A stretch of DNA of 58,549 nt from NCBI RefSeq assembly GCF_000281045.1, contig NW_008246087.1, positions 457,253-515,801 on the forward strand. Direction: 5' to 3'. The notes below the pieces were generated by a model. It searched no databases, had not been told where the DNA came from, and saw only the letters and a program-made list of their open reading frames with translations. This document shows positions 10,320-21,245 of this stretch, piece by piece (within the stretch, counting starts at the first letter, position 1; every line of letters starts with the position of its first letter). The stretch is from Saprolegnia diclina VS20. Its lineage: Eukaryota; Oomycota; Saprolegniomycetes; Saprolegniales; Saprolegniaceae. A program made the translations under genes and the position numbers.

Positions 10320-11852
10320 ATACTCATCTCAACGCCCCAGCTCCAATATGCCATGAAGCCCTACATCTGCACAGTCTGCTGCAACACCGTCGACGACAGC
10401 CTATCGCGCATGCTGGTGCAAGGGCAGGAGGAGGCATGGGATGGAATCTGTGCACGGGCACGGCTTTTCGGAAACTGCAGGTCCACCCATGGATCGTCCC
10501 ATGTTGGTCGGTACGATCTGGTCGATCGTGTCGAGTACTTTGAGTTTGTAATACCGAGCGGCCGCTTTTCTTGCACATGTAGCATATGCTGGTGCCAGCT
10601 GGTGCACTTCAGAGTTGAGCGTTTTCAGGACAACAACGATTCGCGGCCAAACGGGGTACATGTACGGGCCAATTATTATATTTACACCCACTTGGCCCGC
10701 CAACACGCTAGCCGCATTCGAGTAGTACGGTATGCTTCACCTCGAGTACGTACTAGTAGTTGGTATGGGGACAGGCCAATTTGCGCGCTGCGTGCGTCGA
10801 GTGCGACCTCGCACGCGCGCGCTGTCACCAAGCCAACTCGTCGATCAGATTTGGCACCTCTGCTTTGCAAGATGTGCTCCCGACGCTTCTGATCATGGCA
10901 ACCCATCGCGTCGTATTTTTTTATTTTCAAATAAATAGAGCGTTGCGCCTGCGTCGTTTTTATTGTGCCCACTCGGACGTCGCCGCGCCGTCTGAGTTGC
11001 GGCCTTGCATGATGGCCAGGTCCCGGCTCTAATGCATTAGCAGCCCATAAGTAGCAGCGTCGGGACGCACCTCTGGCGACGCGTATCAGCGATTCCTTCA
11101 CTTGGCGATCGGCGCCGTCCCGAGCGTCCGCACTTCTGTCTGCAAGTTGAAGCCACGCGTTGCCGTCTTTAGCGCCAGCCTCATCTCGCCGTAGGAAATG
11201 TATCGACAGCGCTTCAGGATTATAGAAGGAGGAGACGAAAGCTGCGCCGGGATGGACGAGATAATAGACGGTGGGTTGCCACAGGCGAAACAGTACACGG
11301 GTGCTGCAGTTGCCTTCGTCGTCGCTGTCGATAGAGGCAGTGCCACGTCCAACTTCAAGATCTTATCGTGGCCAACATTGCGCTCGGCGATTAAAATATC
11401 ATTTGAAATTGGACGCGTGGGAGCTATTAAAAACGCGCACCCAATCGCGGCGCATTTAAAAAAAGAGACGCGTCGTACAATCCAATGGCATACAAATCTT
11501 CAATCATACAATGCAACCACGCCGCGCGCCAAGAGGGGGACACGAAAAAAAGACACGCGGACTTTTTTTTTTTAAATGGCGCACCTCGCATTAAAATAGC
11601 AGGTGGTTTTATTGCAAGTGTCTTTTATTCGGCTCCTTTTTTGTGAGATTTAATTGAGCATACAAAGAGAGAGTGTACGTTGTGAAAACGCAATAAAAAT
11701 TGGTGGCCAAGGCGGATTGTATTGCCCCCTCCCAGAACTTATCGCTAGGCCCGCAGCTACTCGAGTACACTGTACACGGCGCTCCACTAAGAACGGCGAC
11801 GTGGGCTAGGACTTCTGCTTTTCCCGACAAACCCGCAAGTCAAGTACACATC
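10320..11852. other. Intergenic, no convincing gene
   Basis: About 1.5 kb. It becomes AT-richer from about 11350 and contains a 12-T tract near 11561-11572. An 86-codon minus-strand frame (11358-11098) has some residue variety, but no motif and no conserved context. No tRNA or other RNA gene was recognised. Confidence 0.5.
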
Positions 11853-12287
11853 ATGGAGATCGCATCGGACGTCCGGGAGCTGCTTGTCGGCCTCAAGGAG
11901 CCCAACACGGCCGCGGAACAGCAGGTGTTCCTCGAGATCCAGGCCATGCACATGACGTACTGCGAGTTTATGACCAAGCTCTCGGCGCAAGTCGCCGACC
12001 TCGCGCTCGGCTCGTCACCGGAAGCGCGCGTCTTCTTTTACCAGCTCCAGCGCGCTATTTATCAAGACTGGACCTCGACGATCACAGAGTGTGCGTTCTT
12101 CTCGTCGCCCAACTCGCCGTCAACGCTGCAGCGGAAGCTCGACTTGTACGAAGGTGTGGCGCGCGACTGCATGGGCTCGGAGGACCTCTGCAAGTGCGCG
12201 TGCGCGTCGTCGCTCGAGGCCAACGCGAACCTCTCGATAGAGCAGTGCATCGGCCTCTACGAGGCCCACCGGGCGCACTCGCATTAG
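11853..12287 (+). CDS. Small protein of unknown function
   Basis: 144 residues from the ATG at 11853, which is preceded by purine-rich sequence; upstream in-frame codons were ignored. The sequence is predicted to be mostly helical. A leading acidic helix (MEIASDVRELLVGLK) is followed by AAEQQVFLEIQAMHM. The C-terminal half contains five Cys, including CKCAC and CMGSEDLC spacings, and ends in His residues (HRAHSH). The codons are GC-rich, as in the neighbouring genes, and the frame is not mirrored by a better one on the other strand. The paired-Cys pattern might suggest a small twin-Cys (CHCH-like) protein, but the spacing does not fit clearly. No family was recognised. Confidence 0.6.
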   Translation: MEIASDVRELLVGLKEPNTAAEQQVFLEIQAMHMTYCEFMTKLSAQVADLALGSSPEARVFFYQLQRAIYQDWTSTITECAFFSSPNSPSTLQRKLDLYEGVARDCMGSEDLCKCACASSLEANANLSIEQCIGLYEAHRAHSH

Positions 12288-12555
12288 GAGTGCCACCACC
12301 ATGATTAGGTTAGAAAAAACTCGTTTTAAAATATTGTAATAGCGCGCCGTGGGTAGTTTGTCGTTTCGAGTTTGTCGCTGCGCGTCTACCCACTACATGC
12401 TGGCACTGCATCGACTGTCTCTGCGTCGTCCTCCGGCATGGGTGCTGGGATATGATGGCGAGTTGCAGTGGCGACGGAGTTGCGACGCGTGAGACATATT
12501 GAGCATTTTCCGTGTTAAACCACCTAAGTTTGGTCCTATATTACGCAGTTGCCGC

Positions 12556-13842
12556 TTACTCGATGATCTTGGAGACGACGCCGGCGCCGATCGTGCGGCC
12601 ACCTTCGCGGATCGAAAACTTCATGCCTTCGTCAATGGCGACGGGGTGGATGAGCTCGATGCGAAGCGTCGGGTTGTCGCCGGGCATGACCATCTCGGTG
12701 CCTTCCGGGAGCATAATGTTGCCCGTGATATCGGCCGTGCGGAAGAAGAACTGCGGGCGGTAGTTGGTGAAGAACGGCGTGTGGCGGCCGCCCTCTTCCT
12801 TCTTGAGGACGTACACACCGGCCTCGACCTTGGTGTGCGGCGAGATCGAACCGGGCTTGCAAAGCACCTGGCCGCGCAAGACGTCGTCGCGCTTCAAGCC
12901 ACGGAGAAGCACACCGACGTTGTCGCCGGCCTGGCCGCGGTCAAGCGACTTGCGGAACATCTCAACACCCGTGCACGTCGTCTTCGTGGGCACGTCGCGG
13001 ATACCGACAAGCTCGACTTCATCACCCGTGTTGATGACACCCGTCTCGACACGGCCCGACACGACCGTACCACGGCCCGAGATCGAAAACACATCTTCGA
13101 CCGGGAGCAGGAACGGCTTCTCAAAGTCACGCGTCGGGTCCGGGATGTATTCATCGACCTGGTTCATGAGCTCAATGACAGCGTCACGGCCGAGGTTGTG
13201 GTCACGGCCTTCGACGGCGGCGAGGGCCGAACCGCGGACGATCGGGATGTCGTCGCCGGGGAAGTCATAGACGTCGAGGAGCTCACGGATTTCCATCTCG
13301 ACCAATTCGAGGAGTTCCTCATCATCGACCATGTCGACCTAGTTTGGATCGCACCATCAGTGCCTGTGCCATGATGGGATGATGCAGCGTACCTTGTTCA
13401 GGAAGACGACAAGGGCGGGGACACCGACCTGGCGGGCCAAGAGGATGTGCTCGCGCGTCTGGGGCATCGGGCCATCTGTGGCCGAGACGACCAAGATGCC
13501 GCCGTCCATCTGCGCAGCGCCCGTGATCATGTTCTTGACGTAATCAGCGTGGCCGGGGCAGTCGACGTGGGCGTAGTGGCGCTTTTCCGTCTCGTACTCG
13601 ACGTGCGAGGTCGAGATCGTGATACCACGAGCGCGCTCCTCGGGGGCCTTGTCGATATCTTCGAAGGCAATGAACTTGCCACCGCCCTGCTCCGAGAGGA
13701 CACGCGTGATGGCCGCCGTGAGCGTCGTCTTGCCGTGATCGACGTGACCGATCGTGCCCACGTTAAGATGGGGCTTGGTGCGGTCGAACGTGGCCATGCC
13801 ACGGACGGACGACGGGATGCGACGGGCGAGTTGGCGCAACAT
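12556..13842 (-). CDS. TUFM: Mitochondrial elongation factor Tu
   Basis: Two exons on the minus strand, 13842-13393 and 13338-12556, separated by a 54-nt intron, giving 410 residues. The N-terminus [19 protein letters not shown] is a basic, Ser/Arg-rich presequence for mitochondrial import. The GTPase motifs are G1 GHVDHGKT, G2 RGITI, G3 DCPGH and the first part of G4 (FLNKVD, spanning the intron). Domains 2 and 3 are full length ([13 protein letters not shown], then [21 protein letters not shown]). It delivers aminoacyl-tRNA to mitochondrial ribosomes. The bacterial-like sequence is normal for the organelle factor. Introns and the presequence show that it is nuclear. Confidence 0.97.
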
Positions 13843-15385
13843 GAGCTCAAGCGAATTCGAGAATCTCAAAGTGGCCGCGACTGCAGCCCCAGTATACACA
13901 GCCTCGTAACCACTGGTTGGGCCCGATCCATCCGCATATAGTGTTACAAATTGCATTATAGTGTCAGATGTAACCTTTGCGCGCGGCCTCGCCGGGCACG
14001 CCTGCACGAGCGACACCCGACGTGGCGTGGCCTGCCGCACGATCACGTCCTACACCCCGTGCACTGGTACATACTGGCCATGCCACCGCGGTCACATTGC
14101 ATTTACGCAATCTGACCTGGGCCTGGTCCGTAACCTTCGGGAGCGTTCTTTCCACCTCGAAACGTAACTGGGTGTCGCTTGCGTGGGCCACAACGAGCGT
14201 TTGCAAAGCAACGTGCAGATCGACACCCAACGCGTGCCTGCAGAGTGATCGGGACAGCGACAGCCCACACCGCTGTGGCGGACGCAGCGTCCTACGACAC
14301 ACACTATTTGACATTGAAAGCTACGGTGGGTGCCCATTCTTCACACTATTTACGACATTCCCCCAATTCGTTGCAAAGACGTGGCTTCAACCTGCGCTTT
14401 GTCGCGGCATCTCCCTTTTTTATTCCAAAATACCCTAAAAAGTGCAGTTTTAAACAAAATAACCCTATAATGTCAATAGAAATCCCGTAATGGCAATCTA
14501 TGCACCCGGCTGTCCGATACAAGCCGTATGTCGCATCCACGTCCAAGAGATGTGGCGCGGCAAGGTGCATCAAAAGATAAGGGTTTCGGACCCTGTTTTT
14601 GTCCGAGACGAGACATTTTGTCATTGGTGGGGTTGGGAGGGATTTGCTCGAGATGGATTCCGGCAGCACCAGCTGGAGGGCAACCCTCGGAGCAGGATCA
14701 GCTGCGCCGCGGCCAAGCGCTTCCTTGCGCAAGTACCCGAGCTCGACACCTTGCAATATCCGTGCCCATCGCGCTGACCACGGAGCTTCTTTCTGAGCTT
14801 CTGCAATGCAAAACTTGGTCTGAGCTACTCAGTAGCTGCAGGGTTCTCAATCGCAGAGTTGGTTGACGCGTCAAATCCAGAACGGCGCCCGAATCAGTCG
14901 CCGGATCGTCGGGGGCCTTCGCTGGCCCGGACGACCACGGCAATTCGTACATAGCCATGCGTTTGTCTCTCGTTGGCGGTGTGCATCAGAACCGTAGCTT
15001 CATATCAAGCATGGCGTAGCGCCATGTCATTTGACACGCATAAATTGGGTCATCCTCTGCACACCGACTAAGAAACACTCGCGAGCACTGTTCTAGTCGA
15101 TACGACTGCTGTCTACTCCATCTACTAACAGTGCTGACGATGCGACGACGACGGACTCTGCCTCTCTGACGTGGCCCTTCGCGAAATGACAAGTGGATTC
15201 CAAATGTCGTATCCGGTCATCCGGATACGATGGCAGCACTGGTCGCGGGGGCGGGGCTGGCGCCAAATCGCGGGAAAACGACAAAAAGCCGCCAAATCGC
15301 GGGAAAACGACAAGAGGCGCCAAACGAAACCCGACACGAAGGTGACAGAAGACAATATTGTGTCCTTAGAACAGTTTAAATTACG
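13843..15385. other. Intergenic stretch with no gene recognised
   Basis: About 1.5 kb between the EF-Tu start and the stop of receptor kinase A. It has an AT-rich patch at 14400-14490. A 29-bp tandem repeat near its right end is listed separately. Only short frames without motifs were found. Confidence 0.5.
15262..15328. repeat. 29-bp tandem repeat, about 2.3 copies
   Basis: A unit beginning GCCAAATCGCGGGAAAACG occurs at 15262 and 15291, with a decayed third start at about 15319. The copies differ by only a few bases. It lies just 3' of receptor kinase A. Confidence 0.75.
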
Positions 15386-18006
15386 TCATACACACATGGA
15401 CGGAAGGAGCTCGTCCAGCGTCGTTACGATCTCGGTTGCCGTCGGCCGGAGCGCTGGGCTGTGGGCAATGCACGCGAGCACGAGCGTCTCGAGCCAAGGT
15501 GGGCAGTCAGAGGACAATGTGGGTGCGATTTTGCCTTGCATGACCTACAGCCAGCCATAAGATCCGAGTCGACTGTACTAGAACGACCTTGTACATGATG
15601 GCAAAGTTGCCCAGTGGCTCGCCACGCGCGTTGGTAAAGTCGGCGTATGGCATCGCATGCGTCTCGAGCTCGGCCAAGACCTACAGCCATCCATAGTACG
15701 AATAGACGAATGAGGACTCGGACCATGCCAAACGAGTAAATGTCGGCTTTGGTGTCGTAGTGCTTGCCTTTGAGCACCTCGGGGGCCGTCCAGCGGTACG
15801 TGCCGACAGCGTTGGTCATGCTTTCGTCCGTGACGTGCCGAGCGATGCCAAAGTCGGCGAGCTTGGCGTGGGCGTGCGCATCCGTCAAGAGTACATTGCG
15901 CGACTTCAAATCCCGGTGAATCACCTAATTAATCAACCCAATTCATGAACCAAACTCTGGAGTCATTGGTTTCACCTCAGTGGCGTGGAGGTACACGAGT
16001 CCTCGCGCGATTTCCAAAGCAAATTGCGCTTTTTGCGACCAAGCGACGCTGTTGCGGGCGCGACTGTAGAGAAACGCTTGTAGATCCCCGCCCGCCATGT
16101 ACTCCATCACGCAGCGCACATCGCCTGTCGCATCCCAAAAGACGCCGACGAGGCCAACGAGATGCGGGCTGCACAGCCTAGTACCGCAGGTGTGAGGCAA
16201 TGATGTCGGCAGGAGCACCATCACAACCTTGTCATGAGTTCGATCTCGTCGAGGAGGGTCTCCATGTACTCGGCCGATTGCTTCTCGCTCCGGAGCTGCT
16301 TGACGGCAACGAGTATCGACTCCTTGTATGTCGCGAGTCGCACTCGCCCAAACGAGCCTTGGCCCAGCACAGTGTCGAGGAAGCGTACGTCCTGCGGCTC
16401 GAGGCGGAAGTGCTGCAATTGGTCCGACGTCCACGGGGTGCTCAGCAAGTCAAAGTCATCGTCCGTGCGCGGCGACTTGACGGCTTGTGTGCGGCGGCGG
16501 CGGTACCAAACAGCATAGAGACAGAGCGCAGAGAGAAGGGCGACCGCAGCCGCGACGATGCCTGCGATGGCACCCGCGCCAAGGCTCGAGCCAATCTCAT
16601 CGACGCGGTCGCCTCCTACATTCCATTTTAGGGTCCGCCGAAGCGCGTCGAGCGTACCGAGGACGCAGATCTGGAGCGGGGCGGGCAGCAATGACGTGGC
16701 ATTCGCATACGCTGCCACGTGTCCAAGCGTTTCACAGCCCCACCCCAAAGCGAGCGACGACAGGTTGGCGCCGACGACGATGCGAGCTTGCTCGAGCTCG
16801 TGGTAGGCGCCAACGTCACTCGAGAACGACACCAACGGCGTGTTTTGGAGGTACCTAGTCAAAGATGGGGGTATGACGCGCACTTGTCATCGCAATGGCA
16901 TACATGTAGCGCAGGCGCGTCGTATTGTCACTAGACAAGGTCGTGGGTTACAACTCAGAACGGCGAGGTACGCTTGGTACTTGTTGGGGGAGATGGTCAC
17001 GTCGAGCGACGTCAAGTACGGGTTGTTGGAAAAATCCCTACCAAACCGCTGAGCCATACGAACTCGACGAGGCGTACAGCGTACAAGATGGACGCTTCGG
17101 TGAGGTCCATGGCCTGGAGCTGCTGCAGGCGGTTGTAGGACATGTTGCTACATCTCGGCTCAAGCCCTTTGCTGTGCAAAACGTCGTACAGTGTTTGCAC
17201 AAACGGTAGGTTCACAAATGTTTCGATCAAGTTGAGCGAGAGGTCCCTAGCGCAAAAAGAATAAGATGGCAATAAGCAGGAGGTGACGACGACGCACAAG
17301 TAGACAAGACTGTCGGGCCACGCCATGGGCGTCGTGGACGTTGCGTCCGCGAACGAGAGCAGGCCATTGTTGCGCAGCGAACTACACGCGCGTCAGAAGA
17401 TGCCAAGCAGCACAGCAGCAGCATACATGTGCGTGAGGTTGGGCGGCCAGAACGCGTCGCGCTCGTTGATGAGCCGCGGCCAGTTGTTGTCGAGGACGTA
17501 CGAATTCTCAAACGTCCTACTCGACGGTCAGGCGTGCGAGGTCGACGACAACAGCGACGCACAGGTTTTTGAGAGACCGGGGCAGGTACAGGCCCGAGAC
17601 GTTGAAGATAGCGTCCTGGATCGACCTACAGCGGAACCGTCACGTGCTTTGTCACTCGCATGCGAGCAGCGTCATACAAGGACTCGACATTCGCAGTGAG
17701 GGTCGCCACTGTCGACGCGTTTTGGCCTGGCAGCCGCATACCAACCTGCGTGATGCCGTTGCTTCGAAAAGACCTAGGCGGAGGCATGAGGCGCGACGAC
17801 AAGGAGCGTCGAGCGGACAGGCGTGGCGTGTCGGGCAGGTCGTGGATGACATCGATGGTGTCGGTGATGCCGCCGGTATAGTTGTAGGTGGCCGGGTACG
17901 CTGTTCGCACAGCGCAGGCTTCGTTGACGACGCAGCAGCCTGGCGCCTTGCAGTACGCAGCGACGCACGTGAACGTCGCGTTGTAGGCGGCAAACGGGCA
18001 GGCCAT
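15386..18006 (-). CDS. Receptor A: LRR receptor-like TKL kinase
   Basis: Multi-exon minus-strand gene. The ectodomain starts near the ATG at 18006 with MACPFAAYNATFTC and a Cys-rich module containing CCVVNEAC. The next exon has SFRSNGITQVGM. Leucine-rich-repeat exons follow, such as one with DLSLNLIETFVNLP, and one ending WPDSLVYL. A single TM helix (IAGIVAAAVALLSALCLYAVW) comes before the kinase. Kinase motifs: LGQGSFGRV near 16375, VAVKQL, IHRDLKSRN (exon 15924-15724), DFG near 15855 and GTYRWTAPEVL. The last exons are 15680-15588 and 15544-15386. A catalytically complete cell-surface kinase is expected. No signal peptide is attached at 18006. The frame is open up to 18216, where MTQWLTALWSTASCAS could serve, or a separate 5' exon exists. 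Ligand unknown. Confidence 0.82.
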
Positions 18007-18297
18007 GCGCAAGGAACTGGTGAATTCACCGAGTGGCCGATCGAATTCGCGTATCAAGTACTGCGTACGTCGCGTGTCAAACACTCTATTTACAAAAACT
18101 CTGATTCGCTTCGACGAGCATCTGTGCCATGTACTGGATAAGCGAATATATACCAGCAAGCCATCAGTAGAAGCACAGGAAGCAGTTGACCATAGAGCCG
18201 TGAGCCATTGTGTCATTCATGGCTACGTCTTAGGCTGGCTACGGTATGTAATGGCTCGTGGGTAACCTCACTCACACTGGTCGTCTGCCTCATGTCC

Positions 18298-19323
18298 TCA
18301 TGGCTTGAGCTGACAACGAAAGCGGCGCATGCGAGGGTAGCGGCGCCGGAGGGCCTTGAGCATCGAGGCGTAGCTGTCGCTGATCGTCAACATCTCATCT
18401 TCGTGAAGCTCGGCGCGGTCGCTGAGAACCTTCTGGAGACGCACGAGCGTCGGTACGAAGGTGCTCAAGCGCCACGGGTGCAGCGAGAGCTCAGCGTGCA
18501 GTGCCGCAAGCGTCTCGATCCATGTGCCGAGGTCCTGAGCATCCGCAGTGTCGGTGGTCGCCGCATGCATATCTTGAAAGGACGTGATGACAGACTTGAC
18601 GACAAGGAGGACACGACTGGTGAGCTTCCAGACGCGCTTGGCCTTTGTGGCGTCATCAGGGACCTCGAGCTGGGCTTGCGTCGAGTCGTCTTCGTGGTCG
18701 TCGTTGGAGAGACAGTGCGCTGGCTGCGCGGTGAGAGTGTCGACGGGGGCGGTTGGCGCATCTGGCGTACCGGCGTGGAAGGAGCCCATGGGCAGACCGC
18801 CGAGGTACAGGCAGCATGGGTCGTGCGTCCCAAAGGTAATCATTCGCTTGCGCGGGGCACTGTGCTGCGGGTCGGCCACTGAGCGCGGAAACGCTGGGTA
18901 CGACACGTAGCGACTACCTGCGCCAAAGCCGACCGCGGGTTCGTACAAGGGACACGGCTCGAGTGTGCCAAAGGTGACCGTGGGTGCGAGACAGGGCATG
19001 TTGCCGTCGGCTTGGGCCGACGGAGACGAGCCATCCTGCTCGAGGCCGACGAAAGGGTCGTGCAGGTGGCACGGTGCAAGCGTACCGAAGGTGATCGTCG
19101 GGGGGTCGACAGTGGCGCTCGAGTCGCCAAGCACGACAAAGTACCGGGTCGCTGTCGCTAAGCAGCTAGCGCTGTCGCGGCTCATGCAGATCGGCATGTC
19201 AAGCGGATAGCACGGATCTTGCGTGCCAAACATGAGCGTCGCCACGCTGCCCGCATGTGGGATCGTCGTCTCGGCTAGGAGGAAGAAGCGCTGGGCCATC
19301 GGCGTAAAGTTGTCCAAGCGCAT
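18298..19323 (-). CDS. Protein with four FGT-x-x-PC repeats, function unknown
   Basis: 341 residues from the ATG at 19323. The N-terminal half contains four copies of a short motif: LMFGTQDPCYPL, ITFGTLAPCHLH, VTFGTLEPCPLY and ITFGTHDPCCLY. The first two are about 46 residues apart and the later ones are closer. The C-terminal half (from about residue 210) is acidic and then helical, with hydrophobic patches and a basic end (RRRYPRMRRF). No known domain was recognised. The coding frame may extend 5' through an exon ending at a TTGTAG acceptor near 19370, because in-frame codons continue upstream of the ATG. The gene sits between receptor A and the membrane-protein pseudogene. Confidence 0.6.
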   Translation of the reverse strand: MRLDNFTPMAQRFFLLAETTIPHAGSVATLMFGTQDPCYPLDMPICMSRDSASCLATATRYFVVLGDSSATVDPPTITFGTLAPCHLHDPFVGLEQDGSSPSAQADGNMPCLAPTVTFGTLEPCPLYEPAVGFGAGSRYVSYPAFPRSVADPQHSAPRKRMITFGTHDPCCLYLGGLPMGSFHAGTPDAPTAPVDTLTAQPAHCLSNDDHEDDSTQAQLEVPDDATKAKRVWKLTSRVLLVVKSVITSFQDMHAATTDTADAQDLGTWIETLAALHAELSLHPWRLSTFVPTLVRLQKVLSDRAELHEDEMLTISDSYASMLKALRRRYPRMRRFRCQLKP

Positions 19324-19938
19324 GCTGTTCGTGCAGCTACTGAGCTCGCTGTTGCTGCTATCTCCAGAGCCGGCAGATTCTACAATGAGCCGAAAAGAAC
19401 AGGCCTTGAACCTCCCAACCAGGACCCTGCGCTCTCCTTCTCGCGGCTCGCCCGGCTCTGCCGCCTGATGTCGTCGAGGCTACGTCCGAGCAGCAAGAGC
19501 GTCGCGGCCCCGGTCGTCTCCTGCTCGGCGCCATCACCACGGTTGCCTGTCGCGTCCGGTGCACGTGCGTCGGGTGCACGATGGCCCAAGATATATATTT
19601 TAAAGAGCCATAAGAAGCAAGCGTATGTTATATAACATATCAAGCGCCAAACACAGCCTGCTGGACCAATCGACCAAGCTCGCACTGTTATGGCTGCATA
19701 ACTCGTGTACGAGTACTTGGCAACCTTGCGCATCGAGCTACATGCATGCGCCTTGTCTTGCCAACACGGTCCGAGAGCCCAAAATGGCGGTCCCTCGGCG
19801 AAAATATGGCGTCGTTTCGACTGTGCAAAATCCGGATAAAACCGGCAAAGTTTATTTCTGCGCCAGTTATCCCTGACGAAACGTCGCCTAAAAAGGGGAT
19901 GAAACATTGGTCAACATCCACACTGTTGCGCACGACCA
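19324..19938. other. Divergent intergenic region
   Basis: About 615 bp between the FGT-repeat gene and membrane protein copy 1. It may hold a 5' exon of the FGT-repeat gene: a GC-rich Ser/Arg-rich frame lies around 19400-19560. Otherwise nothing was recognised. Confidence 0.35.
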
Positions 19939-20572
19939 ATGTCACGCAGCAAAGTTGGGCCAACGACTCGAAGCCGCAGCTACCGCGTGCGGCGCCACCG
20001 GCTCGGCTTGTATGTTTGCGTCACCTCGATGCTCAATGTCTCGTCTTTGGTACAGTACGCGCACGGTTTCATTTAGATTGACGACCCTTGCGTGTAGCCG
20101 CTAGCAGCCTACATCTCGGAGCATTTCCCGTGGCAAGGCTACTCTACGCCGCCCGAGACGTTTGCCAACTACAGCGACTTTAACACTGCGTTTCTCGCCC
20201 TCAACCAAAAACGCTACTCCAACACCACGCTGCCCGTGGGCACGACGTTCCTCATGGACGACGCCCAGAACGCCCAAGTCGCCCGCACCAAACTCACGAC
20301 GCATTCGCAGCCAATGAGCTTGGATGGTTGCTTCGCGAGCTCGCTCATGGGACTCCCAGGACTTGTCTTTTACACGAGCGCCAACATGCAAAGCATCTGC
20401 GCGGCGCTCAACAATGTGTCACGCATCCCAATAGTGGGGTTCAAATTGTATGTAGGTTCTTGTAGGAGTATATGTAGGAAAAATAACGCCACGTGATTGG
20501 CCAAAATGGCCGTGAATTTCGAGGTTTCCTACAAGTCGTCAGAGGCTTTGTATCTTCGAACTACGACGATTT

Positions 20573-20640
20573 CTACATATAAGAGCCAGTTCTTTCATAT
20601 ACCTCCGAGGCTATATGAAAGAACTGGCTCTTATATGTAG
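20573..20640. repeat. Perfect 29-bp inverted repeat with 10-bp loop
   Basis: The arms at 20573-20601 and 20612-20640 are exact reverse complements around CCTCCGAGGC, whose own ends can also pair. It lies within the transposon, near its left end. The arm ends carry the same TATATGTAGGAAA-type motif as the element's terminal repeat. Confidence 0.9.
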
Positions 20641-21245
20641 GAAAAAAGAGTTGGCTTGTAGGAACAAAAGGCAACATCTGGAGCAAAAAGAGGATCTTTC
20701 ATTCGTCGTCTGCACGTTAGATATGCCTGGGAGCCGAAGGACGAGATCGACCTCTTCGATCGGATAACCCGCATCTAGAACCTCCTTGCGTGCCAAAGCG
20801 AGCTGCTTCGCTATCTCAATGTTCTTGAGGCGTAGGTCGGCCTCGAGAAGCGATGTTTCCATCGCCATCTTCGACTTCTCCAAATCGAATCGACTCTCGT
20901 CTAGCTCGACTCGACGCATGTCGACCTCTGCGCGGCGTTGCTCGCCAGCCGCTGGGTTTCCAACCAAGCTGCTCAAAGACGCAAACGCACCCTTCGAGCT
21001 GTTCTGCTTCTTGTTGGACATCGTGGGAGTGAATGGTGCCGTTTCCCGGTCGAGTCGTTGCCTTGGGTGTTCTCTGCAAGAAGAGCCGGAAAGGGGCCGC
21101 TTGCAGTAGACGCGGGAGTAGCGGTGGACGCAGCGGAGGGCCGACTACCAAACGCTGACGCCTGGTCATCGTCTGGCATCTCCGTTTCGGAGCCAGAGTC
21201 ATCGGTGTCCGAGCTACTTGAGCTGTCGGAGGTGTCGTTCGCCAA
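20611..21245 (-). pseudogene. Transposon-internal coding remnant (coiled-coil protein fragment)
   Basis: Two overlapping minus-strand frames. The first (21245-20973) is Ser/Asp-rich, starting MANDTSDSSSS, then Ala/Thr/Pro-rich. The second (21021-20611) starts MSNKKQNSSKGAFASL and has a helical charged coiled coil (EQRRAEVDMRRVELDESR, then ADLRLKNIEIAKQLALARKE). The layout, a low-complexity segment followed by a C-terminal coiled coil with RRVEL/E repeats, resembles the C-terminus of Myb/SANT-like accessory proteins of Harbinger-type elements. No DNA-binding domain is present. A frameshift or an unrecognised intron must join the two parts. It is probably a leftover captured by the non-autonomous element. 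Confidence 0.4.

Noticed and set aside
11098-11358. Minus-strand frame of 86 codons
   Set aside because: The composition is plausible, but there is no motif, no exon partner and the region is AT-rich. It is not enough to call a gene.
12499-13374. Plus-strand frame of 291 codons
   Set aside because: Antisense of EF-Tu.
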